From Auricularia sp. M13 (taxonomy: Eukaryota > Basidiomycota > Agaricomycetes > Auriculariales > Auriculariaceae), in the NCBI GenBank assembly GCA_037042915.1, contig CM073204.1, positions 558,001 through 622,000 of the forward strand: a stretch of 64,000 bases of DNA. Direction: 5' to 3'. Of the stretch, positions 20,281 to 30,824 are shown piece after piece. The position numbers were made by a program, and so were the translations under genes. How positions within the stretch are numbered: position 1 is the first letter of the stretch; every line of letters begins with the position of its first letter. Below the pieces are notes generated by a model. The model made no database searches. It saw only the letters and a list, made by a program, of their open reading frames with translations, and was not told the DNA's origin.

Positions 20281-21236
20281 TGTACTCTATTATTTCCAGC
20301 AGCGTCCTCGTCAACAGTGAAAAATGTTCATTCATTCCAGCATAAGTTGGCGGGTGTTCGCAAACGGCGTAGGCAAGGGCAACAACAACAGAGTATTTGC
20401 GAGGAACCATTCCAACGAGGAGCACACAGGCTTGCTCGCGACTGCGGGACAATTCTTCCCACTGTGCAAAGAGGGTCAGAGAGACTGCGATCGTATACTA
20501 CGGGTCTTCGTTCTTTTTCTGGCCATCGATTCTTTGGGCTATCTCTTTGGCCTTTTGGTCTATGCTCGCAAGCCGTTGCTTGAGGTGTCCAACTGCTGTC
20601 GCCATTGAGTGAAGACAGCTTATGGGTGCGTTTCACACGCACCAGCCCCGTCAATCTCGGACCAGTCATCCCAACTGCCGATTCTGTCGACTTCGTTGAT
20701 AACGTCCACCTGGAGAGAAATAGCATAAGGAGGTCCTCAGACCTCGAAGCAGGATTTATACCATGGTATCCTGGATCCGCTGGCGGACAGCCTCTAGCTT
20801 TGCGATGGCGTTCGATATCTCCTCTTCACGTTTCTCAAATTGATTCTCCATGTGCATGCGAGCGTGCAAGAGGCCCTGCAGTCTTTCTTGCGCCTCTCTC
20901 TGGGTTGGCATCCTGAAAGAAATTATAGTCCACATGCTGCGCGTCATCAATGATGTTGGACTAACCTCCTCAACGAGGAAAAGGTCGCAGTCACTGTCTC
21001 GCTCCGCGAAGCCAACGTGCCCGGAGAGCGGTAGAACGACAAAAACGAACAAAGAGACAACGCTCGTCTGCAAACGCCACCGGCATTAAACAACAGCAGT
21101 TCCCCGAAGACGTGCAAGGAAGAAGTCGGTGTGCCGGGGCCTTAGTTTCGGGTAGGAAGGAAGGGTTCAACATCGTGGCTAGACTCCCCGTCCTTCTCAC
21201 GCGGACGCCCCCCTTCGTTTTTCGATAAGAAAACAA
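20237..21236 (-). CDS. Possible small multi-exon gene, convergent with the F-box gene
   Basis: Several minus-strand pieces look protein-like: a coiled-coil segment at 20756-20900 (REAQERLQGLLHARMHMENQ and following), a lysine-rich helix starting with an ATG near 20607 (MATAVGHLKQRLASIDQKAK), and a last piece ending at 20237. Splice-like sequences sit between them (GTTAGT near 20966; CTGACC...TTTGCACAG near 20470). I could not connect all pieces in phase, so the model is not reliable. The 3' end would overlap the tail of the F-box gene on the other strand. Confidence 0.25.
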
Positions 21237-21239
21237 TGC

Positions 21240-21752
21240 TGAGTAAACAATCTTACCGCGATTTCAGTGCGTTTCTCATCAACTCTCCCGACCGTCAAGA
21301 TCCCCTGAATTGTAGCCTGGGCTACCCTAGCGCGGTCACAGGTGCCTAAAGCGTATTGGCGAGTTTCGCCGGGCCTGACAGCGTCGTGCCGCCGCTCGTT
21401 CGCCTGTAGTCAGAGCCACCCTGGCTTCGATTCACTTTTCGCAGTCACCTAAGAATGCAAACTCTACATAAATGTAAGCTCTAATGTCTCAATATACTAA
21501 GTTTGTGATCATTAATTTATGCGCATCTCAAGCCTCATAGATGACTCAACTGGAAGATCTGCCTGTACGCCACGGTGTGGCGCATGAAGGTGTAAATAGG
21601 ACCTAATAAGAATTGCACGCCGAGCTAGCTCAACTTCCTCCCAACGTTTTGTCTTGCTACATTCTTGCGTTTCAACCCAAGGCAAAAACATGGCACGCAA
21701 GGTGTCACTACTCTCTATTCCCATCTAGCTATCAATCTGATCGCCCTGGTAG
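21240..21752. other. Intergenic
   Basis: No gene seen. Just upstream, at 21150-21165, is one of several GGTAGGAAGGAAGG tracts in this window (compare 25432). The stretch at 21420-21530 is AT-richer than its surroundings. Confidence 0.45.
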
Positions 21753-22194
21753 ATGCTAATCGCCCGCCTGTATGGCATGACGGCCCGCCGCGGCCGGCAA
21801 ATCATTATTCAGGGGAGCGCATCGTTTGCGTCTGTCGAGGAAGCTCTTGGCCGGACTGGCGTGCTGAGGCAGTGCGACGTCCTTTTCAAGCAACACAACC
21901 GACGTCACCGCATCATCCTGTTCTACAAGACGAAGCGAGGGCGCTCGCCGTACAACCTCGCGTTGCGGGAGGAGTTCGGTTTCGATTGGAATGCCGAGGT
22001 CGTCGCTGTCGGATGCCACGCAAATTCGGCAGAACCGAGGTTCGGACAATTGCGGACTGCAGGCTTGGCCAACAAAGCCGTCTCATTGTCAGTGGTTCGA
22101 CCTTTCACGTTGTCCCATAATATTGACAATCGACAGGTTTCTGACCGAGATTGATCGCACGGGCGAGTGCCCGACTGCGATCACTGAGGCTTGA
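21753..22194 (+). CDS. Small hypothetical protein, two exons
   Basis: Exon 1 is 21753-22087 and exon 2 is 22137-22194, joined over a 49 nt intron (GTCAGT at 22088, TTGAC branch-like site, CGACAG at 22136). Splicing replaces an out-of-frame tail with FLTEIDRTGECPTAITEA and gives 130 residues. The core HRIILFYKTKRGRSPYNLAL followed by REEFGFDWNAEVVAV looks like folded protein. No family recognised. The start is uncertain: a second ATG lies 24 bases downstream, and an alternative acceptor (ATTATTCAG at about 21810) could make 21753-21810 part of an intron of a longer gene. Confidence 0.5.
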
Positions 22195-22932
22195 AATGTA
22201 CGCGAGATGTGTGGGTGCAAGCTATTGTACTAGGTGAATACGCATAATAATCAGCATGTAAAGACGCAACCAGCGAGCCACGAAGCAAAGTCCGGGTCAC
22301 GATGAGATGCTGAGCGCCGTAAGAAACCTTCGGGTTATGGTGGGACCGTGGGAGAGCCATAGCTAGTAGCTACACGCGCTACAGACCGCTCATCATATTC
22401 AATCGCATAAAGAGCCTGGATGATAGTCAGGCGGTGCTTTTCTTACTCGTGGATTTGGGTGTTCAGCCCGCCGGATCTCTCTTTTCCCTACCACCACCCG
22501 CCTTTGGACATCGCAGACAGGCGGGATGAGAGCAAAGATTGGATGCTCCAGGATGGCGGTGACTTTACCTGAGTTCAAGGAGGGCGTCAGTGAAGGGCGA
22601 GCGAATGGCGGAATCTTATCAATTATCTCATCTACATGGCCGCCCATCGGACCCTGACAAGCGTATTCGCCGTTCCTCCGCATGCTAGCGGAATACCGCC
22701 CGAAACTTCAGACTGCTGTCGCATGTCGGAAGTACCATACCAGGGACCGGCAAGCATGAGTACTCGCCACGCGCGTTCTAAGTGATTGATTTCCTGACTA
22801 CATCAATATACAGCGCTACAATGGAATGAAGCCCTTGTAATCGCGGCGCTCGCGATATTTGATCGCTAGCCGATTCTGTCGTTCCTCGCCCATCCTCACA
22901 CGCAGCACCGGAAACCCTTCGGGCACCGAACC

Positions 22933-25145
22933 CTATGGCAACCTGTCTCCAATCCAAATCTTCCGCGTGTCCTGATTCCCCTCGTCCGAGCCGTAGAGTT
23001 CATCAAAGACACTGGACAGCCTTCTGCGCTCCAGCTCCATGATTCGGCCGCGTCTAACATAGTCGTAGCACTCGCCGCCAGGTAATAGGCAGCGACGCGG
23101 CAGTCCGTTCCTCGTGAGGTGCTCCCACATTATTGTGAACAACTTATCATCGTTTTCGCGTCCATTCAGGAGGTCTATCTCAAGCGGCCAGGGCACAATA
23201 TCCTCCGGAAGATGATGCGGGTCGTCGAGTCTGTGCGAGAATAAAGGAAGCCAGTCGAGAACAAATATCTCGACAAGTTGGAGCCACGCCTGGCCTTTGC
23301 TCGTGATAGTCTCGTCGTGCAAGCCCACCCTATCGGAAAGTGAGGCTCATGCAGCCACGTGCTCGCTCTCTGACGCTTTCCGTTCCTCGTATCCGATCAC
23401 ACTTTGTTGTCCTGGCTCATGTTATCCTCGTGTTCTTCCTATACCTTGATTGCTATATACATGTGTGAGTGCCATGAGGCACTCACCATCTTGTCCCACC
23501 ATCCTTCGTACCCCTGCGCGGTGCGAAACACCCTGTATCTTCTGGGGTCCTGACAATGAAATGAGGATGTGATTGCTGATGTCTGTCGCGTCAAATTCCG
23601 TATAAAAGATGTCCTTCGCCGAGTTACGCCTATAGTGGCGGCGGATGGCTATCGGAAGACGACCGGGATTTGTTCTGCACAGGCTGACCATGTCGGGTTC
23701 GTTCGAGTTGACAAGGCCGAGGTGGTGCTGAAGTGCGAGGGAGACCACTTGACGCTGCGTGGCGCTACGGTAGACGAAAGCGATTCGCGCGGCATCCTGT
23801 GCGAGCTCGAGAAATAGCTTCGAGTCGAGAGCTACACGCTCAGCGCCGTCTTTCATGAATAACTGCCTCGGGTCGAAGTCCTCCCAGGCAGACCCCTTCC
23901 AATACGGCTGCCCCAGTGGTGCGGGGAGCCAGCGGCCGCTCTCCTGCCAAAGCGACAGCATATAGCTAAACCGGAGTCCATATTGCACGACCGCCGTTTT
24001 TTCGAGCAATTGCTCCCTTGAAAGCTGCTGGACTGCCGACGAAGATGCCCCAGACTGTTCTGCGCCCATGTGAGCACCAGCCGCGCGGCGTCGCTGAGCT
24101 TCGGCGGCAGCATACAAGTCCATGTTGACCAGTGCATCACCGCTGGTGTCTTTGCCATCGTCGAACGCGTAAGGCGCGTCAACCCCGTCGTATACTGTGT
24201 AGATATCGCGCGGTGATGCTTCGCGGTCGTCAATGTCGGTCGTCGTAGGATCTCGGTCTTCCTGCGAGGGCGGCGAGGGCCCGCGAGATCGTGGGCGCGG
24301 AGACTCGTCGTCGCTGATATCTGACAGTTCGTCCATGCGCCATTTACCCTTGCAGCGGTCTGGGTTGTTGCGCTTCCAGAACTTCCTCTTGATGTGCTCG
24401 TTCAAGTTCGGATCGAACTATTCATGACGAATCAGCACGCGAAGTCAGGGAGCACGCCGGACGTACATGATCAGGTCCGCGAGTCTTGTGAATATGCAAG
24501 AGAGCTTGGGATTCGGCCAGCGCCCACTGTAGGTCGAGGACTTGCTTGTCCTTCTCGTTGACTAGTGTTTCCAGACGAAGAATAGTATTGCTCTGCATAT
24601 CTGGCGCGGTATCGATGAACACAGGAGGTGGGCGGTGGCGCTCTGTTGCGGGTGTATCTTGATGTGGACTTGCTGAACGACGCCGTCCTACCAACGCAGC
24701 CTGACGCAGGCGCGTGGGCGGCACAGTGTTGCGCGGTGCGCGAGGAGTACCTGGTATGGCCAACACTGACCTCTCGCTGAGCGCCCGGAGCGGTAGGAGC
24801 CTCGCGTAGAGCAATTCGTAGAGCGCGCGGGGCAGTGGGTGGTGCTCGGACGGGCAAGCCATCAGCTCGTCCAGCTAGTGCCGCGTCGCCGCGCGCTTGC
24901 GCACGCGGCGTGCTCGGGGTGCTGGGCGCAGCCGAACTGTGTTCTTTAGCAGGACCACTTGAATGACACCCAGCGCGCCCGCTGTTTAAGGACGGATGAC
25001 CCCTAGCGCTGGGCATAGCTGGCATCGTGCGCGGTGAGGGCGACTTGGTCGCATCCTCGTTAATTTCTCCTTCCTCCAGTTCCCCTTCCCCCCTTTCATC
25101 GCCATACGACGGTCCTATGGCTGGTGCTTTGTGCTCGTTCTCCAT
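22933..25145 (-). CDS. Large multi-exon hypothetical protein
   Basis: The start is an ATG at 25145, giving an acidic N-terminus (GELEEGEINEDATKS) and a proline/serine-rich region. A coiled-coil stretch (LETLVNEKDKQVLDLQWALA, near 24520) lies in the second plausible frame. A good intron at 24418-24466 (GTACGT...GAATAG, 49 nt) joins it in phase to FDPNLNEHIKRKFWKRNNPD and a 300-codon exon with WLPAPLGQPYWKGSAWEDFD and LALQHHLGLVNSNEPDMVSL. The last exon (about 22933-23327) has LHDETITSKGQAWLQLVEIF and GLPRRCLLPGGECYDYVRRG. The joins near 24880 and 23540 are not resolved. After the stop at 22933 the frame stays open for 38 sensible codons (to 22816), so the end may be a premature stop. It resembles lineage-specific basidiomycete hypotheticals; function unknown. 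It could be a recent pseudogene. Confidence 0.5.
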
Positions 25146-25149
25146 GTTT

Positions 25150-25690
25150 GGTATGTTGCAGCTGTTGCGGACGAGGCGAACCTTTGCTTCCGGGCCGACC
25201 CCGTGCGCCAGCCTTGTAAGGTTCTATTTGCTACGATATTGGGAATATTCAGTATTGGGACAGTAATGATATGTTACTCAACTTGAATGATGTTGTCAAT
25301 TACGGCCAGTATCTTTTTGCGGCAATTGCGAGAGTATGACCTTGTTGTCTCCTTCAAACTTCGGCGTGGCCTACGGGGCGATCAACGGACCTGTATTGGA
25401 ACGGACAGGGTGGAATTGGATATCGGCTGGGGTAGGAAGGAAGGTCTATTCCGAGAGTTATCCCGACATCTGGCAAATTCTGACAACGCGATATCATATA
25501 CAGTAACATGCCTGTGTCATGGGAGCCAGAACGGAATGTGCGCGGAGGTGCATGCACTGTGGAGAAGGTCCCAGAAAGCGCATGAAACAGGTGGGGTGTC
25601 CAGGACACAGGATAGGAAATGTACAGTGGGTGGGATCTCGGTCTGGTAGTCATAGACTCATAGTAGAGTGAGTTCGGGGTGAGGAACGAA
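25150..25690. other. Spacer with a GGAA-type repeat fragment
   Basis: No gene recognised. At 25430-25470 the sequence GGAAGGAAGGTCTATTCCGA matches 39528-39560 (GGAAGGAAGGTATATTCCGA), so a short dispersed repeat with a GGAA tract is present in both places. Confidence 0.5.
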
Positions 25691-26429
25691 CCCCGAACGA
25701 GGTCTAGTTTTAGGCGACGCGGCGCAGAGCGGAGTTCGACACGTTGTGCTCGGACCCGCTCGACCGCCGCGCTCTCGCACCTTTTGTCACTCGCTCCTCC
25801 TCTGTATACGCTCGGCTTAGGCAAAAAGAAGTGTTCAGAACCGAGCGGGTTATGGCAGTCAGAAGATTGGACTCAAGCGGCGAGTCGGTGTCCGTCAGAA
25901 TGCTGCGGAACGGCGGGCTCTTTGCCAGCGGACGCGATGTCAGGCTCGTTGGGCGCAGTAACATTGGATATTTGTGTGAATACGCGTGCGCATGCGCCAT
26001 TTACCAAAGTGAAGTGTCGGGTTCGGGCCGCGAGCAGCACAGGCAGCGTCGCAACATGCGTGACCACAGCACTATCACGCTTGACAGGCTACAGGGTTCG
26101 TACATCTCTTCGTGTGCTAGCCTATATACACTAATGATACCTCCTTTATCGGCCACGCTGGTACCGAGGCTGCCCGGTCGTCATCTTCACCTGCGCAGGC
26201 AGGCCTTCGCGCGCCCACTGCTCTCGATGTGATGCTCTGTCGCCCACCGCCCGCTAGATCCAGTCGCCAGCAGTCCACGTCGTCTTCAGTCGACCGTCTG
26301 AGAGCACCGCTTGACGCGAAGCAGCCCGGGATCCAGGACTGTTTGAAAGCTTCACCCGGCTACAACGGTCAGCCGCTGTCGTTCCTCGGGACGAGCTGTG
26401 CACTGGCCGGGCCGCATGAGTGCATCATA

Positions 26430-28720
26430 CGGGCTCGCGCTTGGGCGGAGTCGCGTCAGGTTTGGCACGGGCTTTCACGCCTGCGGACTATTTCTTGCTA
26501 GAGGCACTTCGACGAGACCTGACCACACCCTCGCAGGCAACTGGTGCTCAATAATCTCAAGAATACCACTCTGTTAAATATCGACTCATATGCTGGGCCG
26601 GAGGTCACCGCTTGCTTTCCGACTTTCGTGGCTTGGCGACATGCGCGACGGCCGGCTGCATCTCAGATGGAACAGCAGCTGTACATGCGGGCTCGCGCTA
26701 TGGCGGGGCGGTGCTTCCTCACGGGCTCGCGCAATCGTGGTGCAGCATTTTCTTCGTCACGGGCTCGTGCGGAGGCGGAGCAGCGCGCTTTTGCTACGGA
26801 CTCGCGCAGAGGCGGAGTCACGTCTTCCTATCTTCGGACTGGCGCTCCCCGGAGTTGCGCTTTCGCTGGCTACGAGCTCGCGCCTCGGCGGAGTCGCCCC
26901 TTGTTGTTACGGGCCCACACAGAGGCGGGGTCGCGTTCTTTCCTTACGGGCTCGCGCGCTTGCGGAGCAGCGTCCTCTCGTTACGGGCTCGCGCAGAGGC
27001 GGAGTCGCGTCATCTTCCCATGGGCTCGCGCAAAGGTGGAGCTGCATTCTTTTACGGGCTCGCGCGCTTGCGGAGCAGCGTCCTCCTCGTTACGGGCTCG
27101 CGCAGAGGCGGAGTCGCGTTATTTCCCCACGGACCCACGCAGAGGCGGGGTCGCGTTCTTTCCTTACGGGCTCGCGCACTTGCGGAGCAGCGTCCTCCTC
27201 GTTACGGGCTCGCGCAGAGGCGGAGTCGCGTTATTTCCCCACGGACCCACGCAGAGGCGGGGTCGCGTTCTTTCCTTACGGGCTCGCGCACTTGCGCAGC
27301 AGCGTCCTCTCATTACGGGCTCGCGCAGAGGCGGAGTCGCGTTATCTTCCCATGGGCTCGCGCAAAGGCGGAGCTGCATTTTTTCACGGGCTCGCGCGCT
27401 TGCCGAGCAGCGTCCTCCTCGTTACGGGCTCACGCAGAGGCGGAGTCGCGTTATTCCCCACGGACCCACGCAAAGGCGGGTCGCGTTCTTTCCTTACGGG
27501 CTCGCGCGCTTGCGGAGCAGCGTCCTCCTCGTTACGGGCTCGCGCAGAGGCGGAGTAGCGTCACTTTCCCATGGGCTCGCGCAGAGGCGGAGCTGCATGC
27601 TTCTCCTACGGGCTCGCGCGTGTGCGGAGCAGCGTCCTGGTTACGGGCTAGCGCAACGGCGGAGTCGCGTCATTCCCCCACGGGCTAGTGCAGAGGCGGG
27701 GTCCCGTCCTGTTCGCGCACTGGGGCGTGTTACTTGCCATACGGACTCGCGCATTTTGGGGCAGCATTCCTTCCTTCACGGGCTCACGCAGAGGTGGGGC
27801 AGCGCCCTTCTCGTTACGGACCTGCACAGAGGCGGAGTCGCATTTGGCCCGCATAGAGTCGTCAGAGCCGTGTTCCATTCCTACCCACGCGTGGGCGGAG
27901 TCTCGCCGCGTTTCACACGAACACGTGCGGGCTCGCAGGTGGCTGAGTCGAGCCTCTTGTTTGTGGACTCGCGCTTGGGCGGAGTCACCTTTGTTCACGC
28001 GGCTCACGCTCTGGCAAAGCACTGGCTTCTTGTCTTCGGGCTCGTGCTTCATCCGAGTCGCGCACGGTTCTATACGGGCTCAGACAGGGGAGGAGCGCCA
28101 TTCATGTTACGGGCTCGCGCTTTGGCGGGGCTGCGACCTTCTCTTTCTGGCTGGCACTTTGGCGAGTCGCCTTTCATTCTACAGGGCTCACGCAGGGCGG
28201 AGTAGCGTTTACTTCATTCGGGCTTGTGCTGAGGCGGCGTCGCTTTGCATTCGACACGCGCTTGTGCAAAGGCGGAGCTGCTTTTCTCGTTACCGGTTCG
28301 TCCAGAGACGGGATCGTGCCTTTCCTACGGGCTCGCGCATAGGCGGAGCAGCGTCCATCTTCTGCAGGCTCATACCAACTCGTGCGGGTGCGGAGCAGTT
28401 AATCTTGCAGACTGGCGCGTGAGCGAAGTCGCACGTCGTGTCACACTGGCTGCTTGCTCGTGGAAGTCGCGTCCACTCTGCGGGCTCGCGCTTCAGTGGA
28501 ATTGATACCGGCGCACATGTGGAGCAGTGTTTTCCTCGTCAGGCTTGCGCTTTCACGGAGCAGCATTCCGCTCCTACGGGCTTATAGTCAGGCAGACCAG
28601 CGTTCAGTTTCCCTGCAGGCACGAGCTTTGGCGCAGGAGCACCTTCCTTTCATTTGGGCTCGTACATGGACGGAGCTGCGTCCGCTCTTCTGTGGGCCCA
28701 CGCGTTGGCAGAGTTGCCGT
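26430..28720. repeat. 37 bp minisatellite, about 60 units
   Basis: A long array of degenerate ~37 bp units with core GGGCTCGCGCAGAGGCGGAG followed by a T/C-rich tail (TTCTTTCCTTAC or similar). The middle (27060-27540) is most regular and shows a three-unit (111 bp) higher-order repeat whose units differ at CAGAGGCGGAG, CTTGCGGAGCAGC and CCCACGCAGAGGCGGGG. Because 37 is one more than a multiple of three, each unit moves the frame by one. Long frames nevertheless stay open (for example 26544-28205), cycling through RARAEAES-, GSRRGGVA- and YGLAQRRSR-type peptides. I treat these as by-products, not genes. Confidence 0.9.
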
Positions 28721-29950
28721 TTAATATCAGTCCTACTAGCATGGTGCACAAGCTTGCAACGGCAGCGGCACTCTATGCGGACTCACACTTGCGCGACGAG
28801 GCGGCCGCGACAAACACGCACTTGCGCAAAGCAGTGGGCGGTGCAGACTTCTGGCCTTTTAGGGTATCCGCGCAGCGCAACGTCCTCTGTGGAGTGACGC
28901 TGGTGGTAGCACGCAGTCTCTCATTGTTACCTACACTGACGGTGCATACTCCCGCGGCTGATGTCACATCCCTTGCCTTACGTACCCTTCATTTCCCTGT
29001 CCTCCACCTCTTTCGGTTCTCATGGCTTTCGTCTTTACTGCCTCGCTCCGTGTGGGCTTTCGCTTGCAGATACCCGCGCTCATATGATTAGCACCGGCAG
29101 ACGCCTGGTTCAACATGATGCCGTCCACGTTCATTTCTCACGTTTCACTCTGATTAGAAGCGGTCCGCAACCCTGCGGCGCACGAGCGTCAGTGCGATCA
29201 CGCCTGCCAGCGGGCGCTTTGGGCACCGGCGCGGCATTGAGTAGTTCTCGCCCGAAGTGGGTTTAAGGAGCTGTTTATCGCGTCTCCGCCAAGTGACGAC
29301 ACACCGTTCGCGTTCACCGTTGTATGATGCTGGGTTGGGCTCAGCAACCCGCAGCGGCAGCCAAGTGCTCTGGCTTTTGTGATGTTGGGAGCGCTCTGCA
29401 CGAACGGGCTTCAGTGGCTGGTACAGCTTCGTTCGCCGGGCACAGGCCATTGAGAAGGCATAAAGCTGTCCTTTCAGCTCAAGGGCAGCACACGTCACCT
29501 ACGCAGAACGAGTGTCGGCTCGAGAATTGGGTCTATGTTTAGGCCATTGGTCGTAGTGCTTGCCTCTCGTACACCGCAACCAGCTCGCACCGTACAGCAT
29601 CGTGATATTAATTACCTTGTCAACTGAGCCGCGCAGCGTCGCTGCATGGCCCACCAAAGCATGCCTAATCTGGTCTTGGCAGCAGATTCCTGGTCTCGTG
29701 CAGTTTCTACGGCTCCCCCTTGTCACTGTTCATGCCACACAGCTGTCAGCGCACGCTGCTATCAAGCGCTACCACGGCCGTACTCTCCAGGGCTGTTGGG
29801 ATCCGCAAGAGCACGATCTCGGGTCACCACGTGCTAATGCCTCGTTGAAGTTTCCTCCTTGCGGCCCTCCTTTCGTAGTTGGGGTGTCGAATCGGGATCC
29901 GACGTTTGTGGGCCGCAATATGGGTTGTCGAGATCCCGATCCGCCGCACA
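28720..29950. other. Part of repeat A without minisatellite
   Basis: Sequence between the end of the minisatellite and the conserved right end of repeat A. No gene or motif is recognised, and there is no counterpart in the short copy at 30825-32380. It may be an insertion in this copy or sequence lost from the other. Confidence 0.4.
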
Positions 29951-30581
29951 CTCGAAGGCCCATCCGCTGCTTTGACGCCCGCATCCGCAGGAGCAATTTA
30001 GGGGCTCATTCAGACGGCCTCAGCAAAGATAGGGGCAGTCAAGCAGCGGCGGCCTTCTCCCACCCAACTGCGAGAAATAGCTCAAATAGTCCCATTATAT
30101 TCTGACTCGGTTGGCTCTGCGGAGCAAAGCCGTAACAACTAGAGTGCTGGTCACGCTGCGCCTGTGACCGTCGTTGCGCCACACTCAGCATCGTGTCATA
30201 GTTCTACTCGTAGTCATCATGGACCTACGCGCACGGTCGTGAAGGCAGGAATGCGCTGGGTGGCGTACATACCTATTTACAATCCTTTAGAATGAAGTGG
30301 AAGGCGTCGTCAGCCATCTCACATGCTACTACAGATCTTTTGAGATAAAGGCATATGAACCGGAAGGATTGCACAGTATAGAGCCCTGGTCTTACCATCC
30401 GTAGTGTGGAACACTTCGAACTTGGTCGCGTACAGTGTTACAGAGCTGGGTTCTACAGTGCTGGAGTCCTAGTGCTCACAGCGTTACTGCGCTCCTCCGC
30501 TCAGTCGCGCACGCAGCTAATGCCACGGGCTTTTCGTGGTTTACTAAGATAAGGCTACTTGGTAGCAGGGATGTGGACGAA

Positions 30582-30608
30582 CAGCAGCAGCAGCAGCAGC
30601 AGTAGTAG
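30582..30608. repeat. (CAG)7 microsatellite
   Basis: Seven CAG triplets (30582-30602) followed by two TAG. The surrounding 190 bp begins and ends with the palindrome-like GCTACTTGGTAGC (about 30554 and 30731), which may mark a small insertion. Confidence 0.85.
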
Positions 30609-30824
30609 ATTGTAACCGCCGCCTCCGTCAGCATGCCACCTTTTCGTCGCTTTGCGACCAGACGCGCAACTAGGAGATAACGCTTGCTTGCAGGCAAGCA
30701 GCCTGATGCTCCCGAAGACATCCACTGAAGCTACTTGGTAGCTTAGCCAAATGCACGTCAACCAGGCGACTGCCAGAAAAGTAAGGCGCGACCGTTCTGA
30801 GCCGCCCGACTTAATGAGGTCCAG

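Larger units (their letters stand above)
25700..30150. repeat. Unclassified dispersed repeat, long copy (A)
   Basis: A ~4.4 kb unit whose left ~380 bp (from about 25700, GAGGTCTAGTTTTAGG onward) and right ~150 bp (about 29960-30110, to AACTAGAG) match the element at about 30825-32380. Between them lie the 37 bp minisatellite (26430-28720) and about 1.2 kb of other sequence (28720-29950) that the short copy lacks. The left end has TCTAGTT and the right end AACTAGA, which could be minimal inverted ends. The right end also has a small GCTC/GAGC hairpin 10 bases before CTAG, a Helitron-like layout, but A/T target bases are not evident. No transposition protein is encoded, so I leave the class open. 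Confidence 0.6.

Noticed and set aside
26544-28205. 553-codon frame across the 37 bp array as a repeat protein gene
   Set aside because: The other two plus frames are similarly open over the same array, the unit length rotates the frame, and there is no flanking gene structure. An artefact of stop-poor repeats is the simpler reading.
29990-30140. Helitron 3' end in repeat A
   Set aside because: There is a hairpin followed by CTAG, but the flanking bases do not fit A/T insertion in either copy and there is no matching TC start with shared border. Kept only as a possibility.
30476-30721. Coding gene around the (CAG)7 tract
   Set aside because: Frames there are short and made of the microsatellite itself; no supporting start, splice site or motif.
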